A stretch of 43,824 bases of DNA from Dehalococcoidales bacterium (GTDB lineage Bacteria > Chloroflexota > Dehalococcoidia > Dehalococcoidales > JAFGLR01), in NCBI GenBank assembly GCA_016927955.1, contig JAFGLR010000012.1, positions 1 to 43,824 on the forward strand, given 5' to 3'. Below are positions 10,393 to 19,375 of the stretch, in pieces (the first letter of the stretch is position 1; each line of letters starts with the position of its first letter). The translations under genes were made by a program, and so were the position numbers. The notes under the pieces were generated by a model, which saw only the letters and a list, made by a program, of their open reading frames with translations, was not told where the DNA came from and did no database searches.

Positions 10393-12081
10393 TTATTTGG
10401 CCTCCTTAGCGTACTCTGGCTTCAGGTCGGGAATCTCTCTTATCTCAAGTACTTCCTTCCCGTTTTCCAGATGTTGGAACGTAAGCATGTTATCTCTCCC
10501 GGCATCACTATCCGGATAATCAGTCCGTATATAGTTGCCGCGTGATTCTTTTCTCGCTAAACAGGCTTTAATATGGGCTTCGGCTAAATCCATAATGTTA
10601 CGTACTTCCAGACAACGCATTAAGTAATGGGGGTTTTTCGCCATAACCTTCGGCAGGAAGACTCTCCTCAAAGAATTGAGCCTTCTCAGACCTTCTAAAA
10701 GCTTACCTTCGGATTTATACATCCCTACATAGCGTTCACAAATATAGCGTATTGCACATTCCAATTCGATAGGGTCGGTGCCGTCTTTCACATTGAGCGG
10801 TGCCAGAGCAACTTCTTTCTGGCCTTCGACCTGGGCTTCGTTAATATCGATATCGGTAGTTTCATTCAAATAATCCGGCATCTTAGTTGCCGTCAGTAGA
10901 CCGCTCATAATGGCCGAACCGCAACCCCCGAGACCAATGCATGCATCGCCGATAACAAAAAGCCCTTTAAGCGTAGTCTTAAACTCTTCGTCTGCAAACA
11001 AACCGCCGATGGCTGCAAAATTAATCGGTTTATTAGACTGCATTTCATATCTATGCGTCTTGGGATTGAATCCGCGGTCCTGTCCTAACTTGAGAGAAAT
11101 CAACCTCTCGTCGGCTTCAGTCACCTCCGACCTTTTATGGTAATCTTCATTAAAATGCTCTACGCTGCCGTAAATCGGCTCCCAACCGCGTTTTTCAACT
11201 TCTGAATATATCTTTGCGGTGGGAAACGGGATCTCTTCCCCTTTCCAGTTGAACCATTTACCGCGTATGCCATCCCCATGGTCCAATACCCCGAAATCAA
11301 GGGTTATATCATCCCTCATTCGATAATTCCAAGCCGTACCGATATCCATATTCACCAGGTTGGCTCCTGCCCTATAACCGGCCGCGTAACCGTCTCCGGA
11401 AACAGCCCCCGGAGCTCCGTGATACCGGAAAACGTATTTATAATACCTGGGTGTTTCCGGTTCATAACAGCGGGCAAAACCACCGGTAGCAATTATTACT
11501 GCTTTAGCTTTAATAACAAAGAATTCTCCTGTACGCGTATTGACCGCCGTCGCCCCGACAACTCTTCCCTGGTTGGTCAAGAGGTCAACTACCATGGTTC
11601 TTTCGAGTACGTTAACACCGCTCTCTCTAGCCGATTGGGCTAATTTTGGTTTAACGTCAATCCAGTGCACTCCCAGCATAATCTTGACGCCAAACCAGCC
11701 GTGGCGTACCCAGTGGTACTGTCCGTCCTCCCATTTCATCGGCAGGCCCAACTTCTCCATCTCCTCCAGACACCACCAGGCTTCTTTACCTAAAACGTAA
11801 CCTATATTGGGATTGACGAATCGGCCATCCCCGCACAGAAGATGGTGACGTCCCTGCCAGTATTTGACATAGTCCTGTAACGAAACTCCTTCGCGGGGAA
11901 AGTCCATGACATGGTCCATACCCACCCCTGAATGGCCACTTCTATCGGTCTTGGCCTTTTCAACCAGTGTGACTCTAAGGCCTAACTGGGCAGCCTTGGT
12001 AGCCGCCGGACACCCGCCGACACCTCCCCCCATCACCAGTACATCGGTATCTATCACCTTATTCGGCGTTTTTTCCCACAT
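10393..12081 (-). CDS. FAD-dependent flavoprotein of the fumarate reductase/adenylylsulfate reductase alpha (AprA-like) family
   Basis: ORF 562 aa; TDVLVMGGGVGGCPAATKAAQLGLRVTLVEKAKTDRSGHSGVGMDH; GLFVIGDACIGLGGCGSAIMSG; directly next to the ferredoxin ORF. Confidence 0.8.
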   Translation of the reverse strand: MWEKTPNKVIDTDVLVMGGGVGGCPAATKAAQLGLRVTLVEKAKTDRSGHSGVGMDHVMDFPREGVSLQDYVKYWQGRHHLLCGDGRFVNPNIGYVLGKEAWWCLEEMEKLGLPMKWEDGQYHWVRHGWFGVKIMLGVHWIDVKPKLAQSARESGVNVLERTMVVDLLTNQGRVVGATAVNTRTGEFFVIKAKAVIIATGGFARCYEPETPRYYKYVFRYHGAPGAVSGDGYAAGYRAGANLVNMDIGTAWNYRMRDDITLDFGVLDHGDGIRGKWFNWKGEEIPFPTAKIYSEVEKRGWEPIYGSVEHFNEDYHKRSEVTEADERLISLKLGQDRGFNPKTHRYEMQSNKPINFAAIGGLFADEEFKTTLKGLFVIGDACIGLGGCGSAIMSGLLTATKMPDYLNETTDIDINEAQVEGQKEVALAPLNVKDGTDPIELECAIRYICERYVGMYKSEGKLLEGLRRLNSLRRVFLPKVMAKNPHYLMRCLEVRNIMDLAEAHIKACLARKESRGNYIRTDYPDSDAGRDNMLTFQHLENGKEVLEIREIPDLKPEYAKEAK

Positions 12082-12083
12082 CG

Positions 12084-12335
12084 TTACTTTTCTCCTTGTC
12101 CGATTAGTTTCTGCCAGCGCTTTTCAACCGTCTTGTTCACCTCTTCGTATTCCCGGATGACCTGGTTTTCGAATTCCAGGTCGCCATACCTTATTGTCTT
12201 AACATATCCGGGCATCACTGCTTTCACCGCGTCACGATAGCTGACATCATTCTCATCGGCGTATTTTTTGATAAGTGTCCATAGAGGATATTCGAATTTT
12301 TCCTCAAAATGCTTATCGGATGTAGGTTCAACCAT
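12084..12335 (-). CDS. Small conserved-looking protein of unknown function, 2 nt upstream of the AprA-like gene
   Basis: ORF 83 aa with tight spacing in the operon; no family recognised. Confidence 0.55.
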   Translation of the reverse strand: MVEPTSDKHFEEKFEYPLWTLIKKYADENDVSYRDAVKAVMPGYVKTIRYGDLEFENQVIREYEEVNKTVEKRWQKLIGQGEK

Positions 12336-12387
12336 TTAATCTACTCCCTCCTTAAGAATTACTCTTATGTAATAACTCAACTTTGCT

Positions 12388-13392
12388 TTATAGTTTTTTT
12401 ACGTGTTCCTCAGTTTTGGCTGCCGGTCCGGTTTCTTTTTTTACCGTATCGATAAGCCGTTCAGTTTGTTCTCGTAAATTCAAATATTTTTTTAACGCCG
12501 ATTTGGCTTCTTTGGCTCTGCCCAACTTATTGAGGACGACAGCTTTGTTATACCAGGGATCAGGATCTTTGCTAAACCAGGGGTCGGGATCTTTGCTAAA
12601 CCAGGGGTCGGGATTTTTCGAAAGAAGCTCAATCGCTGTTTCATAAGCCGATAATGATTCCTCATACTTTCCGATATCCGCTAAAAGATTACCGATGTTA
12701 ATCCATGCCCATGGAGTAAGCCATCCTTTTAAAGCTATGGCTTTCTTATAGGCTTTCAACGCTTCTTTATCTTTTTTCATTTCCCCTAAAATATAGCCTT
12801 TGCAGTACCACGCGTCAGCATATTTAGGATTTAACTCCAGGGACTTTTCCGTTTCTCCGAGTGCCTCTTTTATTTTCCCCTGCTTCGTAAACAGGACACC
12901 TTTGTTGCAATAAAGCTCAAAGCTTTCAGGAGCTAATGATAGTGCTTTATTGTAAGCTCGCTCCGCTTTTTTATACCATTTACGAGCTGTTACAGCATCG
13001 GTCTTATAAACCTGAAATGCTATTCTTAACGCAACATTACCTAAATTTACCCACGCGTCGGAACATTTAGAATCTAAAGTTACTGCCTTATTATATGATT
13101 CTGCACCTAACGCCAGAACATCCTTTGCATTTACCGACCTGGTACAAAGACCTTTATTAAACCAGGCATCCGAGTCTTTGGAATTCAACGCTATCGCTGT
13201 ATCGTAAATATCGAAAGCTTCTTGGAACCGTCCAAGTTTTTTTAAGGCAACGCCTTTATTTACCCAGGCTTCAGCACATTCAGGATACAATATTATTATT
13301 TCGTTAAAAGTCTTTAATGCTTGAGCATATTGTCCATCTTTAAGTAATTTTAATCCCGATTCGAATAATTTTATTAATTGTTTGTCGAACAT
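12388..13392 (-). CDS. Tetratricopeptide repeat (TPR) protein
   Basis: ORF 334 aa; repeated ~34-aa units (AWVNKGVALKKLGRFQEAFDIYDTAIALNSKDSDAWFNKG...). Confidence 0.9.
   Translation of the reverse strand: MFDKQLIKLFESGLKLLKDGQYAQALKTFNEIIILYPECAEAWVNKGVALKKLGRFQEAFDIYDTAIALNSKDSDAWFNKGLCTRSVNAKDVLALGAESYNKAVTLDSKCSDAWVNLGNVALRIAFQVYKTDAVTARKWYKKAERAYNKALSLAPESFELYCNKGVLFTKQGKIKEALGETEKSLELNPKYADAWYCKGYILGEMKKDKEALKAYKKAIALKGWLTPWAWINIGNLLADIGKYEESLSAYETAIELLSKNPDPWFSKDPDPWFSKDPDPWYNKAVVLNKLGRAKEAKSALKKYLNLREQTERLIDTVKKETGPAAKTEEHVKKL
12553..12624 (-). repeat. Three tandem 24-bp units within the TPR gene (encodes NPDPWFSK/DPDPWFSK/DPDPWYNK)
   Basis: ccagggatcaggatctttgctaaa / ccaggggtcgggatctttgctaaa / ccaggggtcgggatttttcgaaag. 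Confidence 0.9.
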
Positions 13393-13409
13393 TGTAATAG
13401 TCTCTTCCT

Positions 13410-14879
13410 TTAAAATCGGTTAACAAATTCCGAGGCATTTTCTCCGGCCATTCTACCGCTATTTACCGCAAAACCCATCGTATGGCCTGGGAGAATAAAA
13501 CAATAGCTGTCTCCGTACAGGTTATTTGCGTCCGTACCGGTGGCGTAAAGACCCGGTATTACTTCATAATTTTTAGTTAATACTTCAAGCTTATGATTCA
13601 CTTTAATTCCACCCAGCGTGCCGTAGGCTCCCGGTCGCAGCTTAAAAGCATAGAAAGGCGGTTGTATAACCGGTCTGCATAAATATTTCGGTGATTTCTC
13701 AAATATTTCATCGCAGCCTGTTTCGCAAGCTTTGTTATATTCCTCAACGGTATTAACCAAGCCTTCATAATCGATATCGGTCTGCTCAGCCAGTTGCTCC
13801 AGGGAATCCGCGATATAGACTATATCCTTCCCCTGGTTAATCATTTTTTTCATTATAGCTTCGAGACTTTCGATTTTTGTTTTAGGCATAACACCGTAAA
13901 CGAGGTCTAAACCTTCCTGTTCATAATGGTCTTTTGTCGCTTTATCGATAATATTGAAAACCGTCCGGTCTTTCTGAACAGCGATAGCGTTTCCTGTAAA
14001 CGTATTATTATCCATCATCTCCTCGTTAAAAAAACGTTCCCCAAGGAGATTTACCACCAGGTTTGGTTGACGGGAAGCGATCGTTAGGTCAACCTCCTGT
14101 GTCGTTTCTCCCAAGCCTTCGGTACAAACGTAAATCATGTGCATTATCATTTCACTGGCCCCGGCTCCGGCTTCCCATGCTAATCTAATCCCATCTCCGG
14201 TACATCCCGGAATTCGGAATGACAGCATGTCCCTGCCCCAATTGAACCCTGTGTACTTTTTTATCCATTCTGGATTATCGCCAAAGCCGCCAGTGCTGAT
14301 TATCAAGGCTTTACTATTTACACGTAACTCCTCCTCGGTATTGTTGTTGTAAGCCAGCACTCCGATAACCTGATTTTGCGATTTAAGAATACTTTTTACT
14401 GTGGTTCGCAAAAACATTTTAACTCCCAGATCTCTGGCTTTAACGGTCAAACACTTAATCATATTAGCGGAGGACTGCGGTCCGACATAGCCTTCAGGAC
14501 TGGAAATCTCATGGTCGGTCATATAAGCGCCCGGATCGGTGCTGATCACATTAGCAAACTTCACGCCCATTCCCTGTAGCCAATCAATAGTGCTAGCGGA
14601 TTTATCGATATATTTTTTAGCCAGGCGGGCGTCAGCCTTCCAATGATTGTAAGTCATTAGAATTCTGAATGCTTCCCCTCGGGTTAAATTTATATTTCTC
14701 TCTTTTTGCATCTTACTTTCAACGGCAAAAAGACCGATACCCATGTTCCCGGTACCACCCGTTGTCGCGGCTTTCTCTACTACCGTAACACTCGTTCCTT
14801 TTTCAGCCGCTGCCACCGCAGCGGCCATACCGGAAGTACCCCCGCCGACCACTACGATATCCGAACTAATTTCAGCCAT
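13410..14879 (-). CDS. FAD-dependent oxidoreductase, fumarate reductase/KSTD-like flavoprotein (paralogue of 5607-7106)
   Basis: ORF track extends to 14921; MAEISSDIVVVGGGTSGMAAAVAAAEKG start preferred because GGAGGTTAAT precedes it; same C-terminal LYATGTDANNLYGDSYCFILPGHTMGFAVNSGRMAGENAS. Confidence 0.85.
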   Translation of the reverse strand: MAEISSDIVVVGGGTSGMAAAVAAAEKGTSVTVVEKAATTGGTGNMGIGLFAVESKMQKERNINLTRGEAFRILMTYNHWKADARLAKKYIDKSASTIDWLQGMGVKFANVISTDPGAYMTDHEISSPEGYVGPQSSANMIKCLTVKARDLGVKMFLRTTVKSILKSQNQVIGVLAYNNNTEEELRVNSKALIISTGGFGDNPEWIKKYTGFNWGRDMLSFRIPGCTGDGIRLAWEAGAGASEMIMHMIYVCTEGLGETTQEVDLTIASRQPNLVVNLLGERFFNEEMMDNNTFTGNAIAVQKDRTVFNIIDKATKDHYEQEGLDLVYGVMPKTKIESLEAIMKKMINQGKDIVYIADSLEQLAEQTDIDYEGLVNTVEEYNKACETGCDEIFEKSPKYLCRPVIQPPFYAFKLRPGAYGTLGGIKVNHKLEVLTKNYEVIPGLYATGTDANNLYGDSYCFILPGHTMGFAVNSGRMAGENASEFVNRF

Positions 14880-14971
14880 ATTAACCTCCAATAACAACAC
14901 TATTTTAAGTTTGCCCTGCACGGCTTAATGTAATTCCGTGTGATATGATATATTTGTTGAAAACGGCAGCG

Positions 14972-15913
14972 CTAGGGCTTCACAATATACCCATAATCGG
15001 TGTATTTTTGCAACAACTCCCGTTTTTGGCTGAACCTGTCTTTATTTTCTTCTTCGAATGCCTTTCTAGAGCGGCTACCGTCTTCAAAGTGAGCGAGATG
15101 AGCTTCAAGGGAAAAACGCGGGTATTTAATATCATGCTTATCCCATTTAACTTTCATACCGGCACCCGATACAACTATTTCCCCTCGTGTCCAGCAAACC
15201 GGGCAATATACTTCCGGCAATCTAGCCGGAACACTTAGTAAGTTACAGTGACAAACCGGACAGGCTATCTCGTATTTAATTCCGGCATATTTTACGTCAT
15301 CTATGGGAGTTATTAGTGCTCTAGCAACGTTCTTCCCCAGTTTTCTTGCTCTCGATAGAGCAGCATCCATAAATAAAACATCTCCGGCCAACGGAGCATT
15401 AATTACCTGCATCTGGTCGACAAGCTTACGGGTATGCTGCAGAAATATATTCGCTGTGGCAAAGGCCAGAGTCGTCCAATCTTCTCCCGAGCCGCCGACA
15501 GAAATTATGGCTCCGACTCTCTTTTTATTGAATATTTCCATATTGTTCATAAATATATGGTTCATTCTATCCATAACCATTTTAAGGTGACCGTTAATCT
15601 GCAAATGGTATATAGGGAAGCTTATTATCAATGCAGCTTTTTCCAGCATAGTCTTTTCTAAAACCCATTCAACATCATCATGCAGAATACATTTGTTGTC
15701 TTTAGAATCGACCCCCGGCCCGCCGCAAGCCTGGCAACCTCTGCAGGGCTGTATTTTTAAGTCCATCAACCTGATTATTTCAGAACTTATTCCAAGGCCT
15801 AACTCATCAGCACCCATCAGAGCTTCTTTTAAAAGTATTTCGCTATTACCGTTTTTCCTACCGCAGGCTAAGCCGATAATCTTATTTGCCTGCATATTAT
15901 TTTTATCATCCAT
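14972..15913 (-). CDS. Flavodoxin-like iron-sulfur flavoprotein with C-terminal Zn-ribbon (paralogue 4)
   Basis: ORF 313 aa; IGLACGRKNGNSEILL, CRGCQACGGPGVDSKDNKC, CPVCHCNLLSVPARLPEVYCPVC. Confidence 0.8.
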   Translation of the reverse strand: MDDKNNMQANKIIGLACGRKNGNSEILLKEALMGADELGLGISSEIIRLMDLKIQPCRGCQACGGPGVDSKDNKCILHDDVEWVLEKTMLEKAALIISFPIYHLQINGHLKMVMDRMNHIFMNNMEIFNKKRVGAIISVGGSGEDWTTLAFATANIFLQHTRKLVDQMQVINAPLAGDVLFMDAALSRARKLGKNVARALITPIDDVKYAGIKYEIACPVCHCNLLSVPARLPEVYCPVCWTRGEIVVSGAGMKVKWDKHDIKYPRFSLEAHLAHFEDGSRSRKAFEEENKDRFSQKRELLQKYTDYGYIVKP

Positions 15914-15914
15914 A

Positions 15915-16622
15915 CTATCCCCCCAAATAACATTTCTTTACGAGTTCGTTACCGGCTAGATAACCGGAATATCCTTCCAGACTTACACTACCGTTTTCCA
16001 GAATATATCCCCGGTTGGCTAACTTGAGTGCTATACGACAGTTCTGTTCCACCAGAATAATACTGATACCCCTGCCGTTAATATCTTTTATAATCTTACT
16101 GATCTGGCTTACCAGAATCGGAGATAGGCCTATCGTCGGTTCGTCCATCAGCAGTAAAATCGGGTCGGCCATTAAAGCCCGGCCTATCGCCAGCATTTGC
16201 TGTTGTCCCCCGCTTAATCTGCCCCCCATTTGTTTCTGTTTTTCTTTTAAAATGGGGAAGAAGTTATATATGGCTTCTAAATCTTGGCTGATTTTTTTTC
16301 TGTCTTTTCTGAGATAGGCGCCGACTTTCAGATTATCCGATACGGACATCTCCGGGAATATCTCTCTACCAGCAGGAATTTGGATGATACCAAGTTTGGT
16401 TATTTGATTAGCCTGCATTTTTTCAATTCGTTTCCCTTTAAACCATATTTCCCCGGATGCAGGTTTCTTTAATCCGGATATTGTTTTAAGTAAAGTGGTT
16501 TTTCCGGCTCCATTAGCTCCGACAATTGAAATTATCTCCCCCTCATTAACATTGAGTGAGATCCCGGATACCGCTCTCGCCTGTTCGTAATAAACGTCTA
16601 AACCTTTTATTTCCAATAACAT
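15915..16622 (-). CDS. livF: Branched-chain amino acid-type ABC transporter ATPase (LivF-like)
   Basis: ORF 235 aa; Walker A GANGAGKTT, LSGGQQQMLAIGRALMADPILLLMDEPTIGLSP. Confidence 0.9.
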   Translation of the reverse strand: MLLEIKGLDVYYEQARAVSGISLNVNEGEIISIVGANGAGKTTLLKTISGLKKPASGEIWFKGKRIEKMQANQITKLGIIQIPAGREIFPEMSVSDNLKVGAYLRKDRKKISQDLEAIYNFFPILKEKQKQMGGRLSGGQQQMLAIGRALMADPILLLMDEPTIGLSPILVSQISKIIKDINGRGISIILVEQNCRIALKLANRGYILENGSVSLEGYSGYLAGNELVKKCYLGG

Positions 16623-16623
16623 G

Positions 16624-17394
16624 CTAGTCGATTTCCTTACCTAAATAAGCTTCGATGACGCTTTCGTTCCCCTGTATTTCTTTTGGAGTACCTTCAGCTA
16701 TTTTCTGGCCGAAATTCAATACGACGATACGGTCGCACAATTTCATAACCGCTTCCATATTATGTTCAATAACGACAATCGTTATTCCTCTTTGCCTAAT
16801 TTGTTTGATTAGTTCAACCATCTGATTTATCTCATTTTGATTCATGCCGGTTGCCGGTTCATCGAGTAATAATAATCTCGGATTAGTGATTAAAGCCAAA
16901 CCGACCCCGAGCGTTCTCTGGTACCCATAGGGTAAATTCTTTGCCAGTTCATACCGAAAGCTATTCATCCCTAACTGGACCAACATTTTTTCAGCTTCCT
17001 GTCGGAAAGCCGTTTCCTCTTTTACGGCAGAAGAAAAGCGTAAGAACCTTTCGAATAAATTGGTTTTATACCTCATATGGAATCCGATAAAGATATTTTC
17101 GATTACAGGTAATTCCATAAACAACGAGGACATCTGAAAATTGCACCCAATACCGTTTTTTGCGACTTTATGGTCCGGAAAACCGGTAATATCTTTTCCT
17201 TCAAAAAATATTTTCCCCTTCGTCGGTCGAAACGCACCGTTGATCATATTCAATACAGTACTCTTACCTGCCCCATTCGGGCCGATTAGTCCCAGAATTT
17301 CATCCTTATTAACGGAAAAACTTAAGTTATCCACGGCAACCACACCGCCGAAATGTTTACTTAAGTTTGCCACTTGCAGAATCATTTTGTTCAT
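16624..17394 (-). CDS. livG: Branched-chain amino acid-type ABC transporter ATPase (LivG-like)
   Basis: ORF 256 aa; GPNGAGKST, LLLLDEPATGMNQNE, VVIEHNMEAVMKLCDRIVVLNFGQKIAEGTP. Confidence 0.9.
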   Translation of the reverse strand: MNKMILQVANLSKHFGGVVAVDNLSFSVNKDEILGLIGPNGAGKSTVLNMINGAFRPTKGKIFFEGKDITGFPDHKVAKNGIGCNFQMSSLFMELPVIENIFIGFHMRYKTNLFERFLRFSSAVKEETAFRQEAEKMLVQLGMNSFRYELAKNLPYGYQRTLGVGLALITNPRLLLLDEPATGMNQNEINQMVELIKQIRQRGITIVVIEHNMEAVMKLCDRIVVLNFGQKIAEGTPKEIQGNESVIEAYLGKEID

Positions 17395-17397
17395 CTA

Positions 17398-18390
17398 CTA
17401 CACCGTATTACTTTTGCGCGTCTTCTTTTTCATATATTTACTCTTAATCTCGCGATATTTTACAGGTAAACTCAATAGACCACTGGGAATTAGTGTAATC
17501 ACCAGGATTAAAATAATTCCGACAAATATATTCCCGAAGTTTTGAATCGGCCGCACAAGCTCAGGTAATATCGTCATTATCCCTGCTCCGAGAAACGGTC
17601 CGGCGAAAATCTGCCCGACGCCGCCCAATATGGCGTAAATCTGTATATAGACAACCTTCCATATACCGTAGGAAGCCGGTACGATGACCGTCATATAATG
17701 CGCCAGGTAACTGCCGATCAATCCGGTGATGGCGGACGAGAGGACGAATGCTATCATCTTGTACCGTAAAACATTAATTCCCAATGAGCCAGCCAGACGC
17801 CGGTTCATTCCTATCCCCGCCCATGCCCTTCCGGTCCAGGTCCGATTAAAGGTGTTAACCATCACAATAATGATGATGACGATAATTAACATTAGAAAAT
17901 AATAAGGAGTTTTATCTGCTGCGAAATCAATTTGCCAAAATGACAAATTGATTGTTTCAGGTCTGGGAATTTCGCTGATACCGACGAATCCCCCGAAATA
18001 CTGGAAATTACCGACCGCCGTCGTAAAAAGCATCCCTATCACTGCGGTTAGCATAACGAAAGAGAAGCCGGTATTTTTTAACAATGCTAAACCCAGTATG
18101 AATGCAATGACTCCGGTAATTATGAAGGTAAGAGGGAAACAGAGCCAGACGGCAACATCGAACTTAGTGGCAAGTATCGCGGAGACATAAGAACCGATGC
18201 CCCAAAAGGCGGCAACAGCCAAACTTAACATGCCCGCCCGCATTAGAAGAATGAACGCAGCCCCCAGCATGGCATTCATCATCAACGTTATAATTACATC
18301 GACGTGATAAGGCGATTTATCGACAAACGGAAATACTACAATGATAACAAGAATAAATATTAACCCAACTAATTTTAAGTTTCTTTTCAC
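17398..18390 (-). CDS. livM: Branched-chain amino acid-type ABC transporter permease (LivM-like)
   Basis: ORF 330 aa; hydrophobic, GRAWAGIGMNRRLAGSLGINVLRYKMIAFVLSSAITGLIGS. Confidence 0.88.
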   Translation of the reverse strand: MKRNLKLVGLIFILVIIVVFPFVDKSPYHVDVIITLMMNAMLGAAFILLMRAGMLSLAVAAFWGIGSYVSAILATKFDVAVWLCFPLTFIITGVIAFILGLALLKNTGFSFVMLTAVIGMLFTTAVGNFQYFGGFVGISEIPRPETINLSFWQIDFAADKTPYYFLMLIIVIIIIVMVNTFNRTWTGRAWAGIGMNRRLAGSLGINVLRYKMIAFVLSSAITGLIGSYLAHYMTVIVPASYGIWKVVYIQIYAILGGVGQIFAGPFLGAGIMTILPELVRPIQNFGNIFVGIILILVITLIPSGLLSLPVKYREIKSKYMKKKTRKSNTV

Positions 18391-19260
18391 TTACATTCCT
18401 ATATCTAAACCCTTGCCGAGTAAGCCCTGCGGCCGGAAGTATAACACTACCCCTATTACCAAGAAGATAATAGTCTGGATAATACCGCCGAGATAAAACT
18501 GTCCGAAGCTTAGCAGTTGTCCAATGACGAGCCCCCCGGCGACTGCGCCTAACAGGCTATCCATACCGCCGAGCATCCCCATCAACATCACGGTCCATAA
18601 AACATCCTGTCCCATCGAAAGTTTTATGCCGTAAACCGGAGCGATGATACCTCCCGCAAATCCTGCCAGACCGGTACCAACCGCTAGAGTAATCATATAT
18701 AGTCGGTTCGCGTTGACACCGTATAACATGGCAATGTTAGGTTTAGATGCAATGGCTCTCATAGCCCGTCCGACATTTGTTTTTTGATATACCCAGAACA
18801 AGAGCAGCGTCGCGGCCAAGCCGAGAATTATAAGGGCTATTTTATCCACTCCCATGGTGATATCCAGAAAAGTAACCTTTCCGTAAAACACCTGAGGAAT
18901 TCTCCTCGGAGTTGTACCATAAACAAATGTGCCTGCTTGACTGATAATCAGGGACAGTCCCATAGATGCAATTAATGTGGCTAAAAATTTTTCTCTGGTA
19001 AACTGCAGGCGTTGAAAAATGAGCAAATAGCTTATCAGACCGATTAGTGCAGAAACCAAAACACCGAATAAAAGAGCTAAGGGAAATGGCAGGTTCAAAC
19101 CAACCGCTGCAAACCAAGTTGCATAAGCTCCAAGGGTGAAAAACTGGCCGTATGCAAAAAATAATATCTGGTCGACGCTGGCTATTAAAACAAGTCCGGT
19201 AGCTAAAATAACGTAAACCAAACCCATCGAAAAGCCGTCAAAAACTAATTGCCCGAACAT
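18391..19260 (-). CDS. livH: Branched-chain amino acid-type ABC transporter permease (LivH-like)
   Basis: ORF 289 aa; GLVYVILATGLVLIASVDQILFFAYGQFFTLGAYATW; GRAMRAIASKPNIAMLYGVNANRLY. Confidence 0.9.
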   Translation of the reverse strand: MFGQLVFDGFSMGLVYVILATGLVLIASVDQILFFAYGQFFTLGAYATWFAAVGLNLPFPLALLFGVLVSALIGLISYLLIFQRLQFTREKFLATLIASMGLSLIISQAGTFVYGTTPRRIPQVFYGKVTFLDITMGVDKIALIILGLAATLLLFWVYQKTNVGRAMRAIASKPNIAMLYGVNANRLYMITLAVGTGLAGFAGGIIAPVYGIKLSMGQDVLWTVMLMGMLGGMDSLLGAVAGGLVIGQLLSFGQFYLGGIIQTIIFLVIGVVLYFRPQGLLGKGLDIGM

Positions 19261-19326
19261 AAGCTTATACCACCCTATTTATGCCAGAATAATAAGGAAT
19301 ATCGGTTACTTGTTCACTTGTTTTGG

Positions 19327-19362
19327 GACTCCCGATTGCGGATTAATCCGCAATCGGGAGTC
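19327..19362. promoter_or_regulatory. 36-bp perfect palindrome/hairpin between substrate-binding-protein gene and permease gene
   Basis: gactcccgattgcggattaatccgcaatcgggagtc is identical to its reverse complement; no T-tract on the minus strand. Confidence 0.85.
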
Positions 19363-19375
19363 TGAGTTGTGGTGT

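Noticed and set aside
10393-12081. Dissimilatory sulfate reduction (true AprA)
   Set aside because: No Sat, Dsr or Qmo genes nearby; only the family-level similarity is supported.
12553-12624. Possible CRISPR-like short repeats
   Set aside because: Directly tandem, no spacers, and in frame inside a TPR coding sequence.
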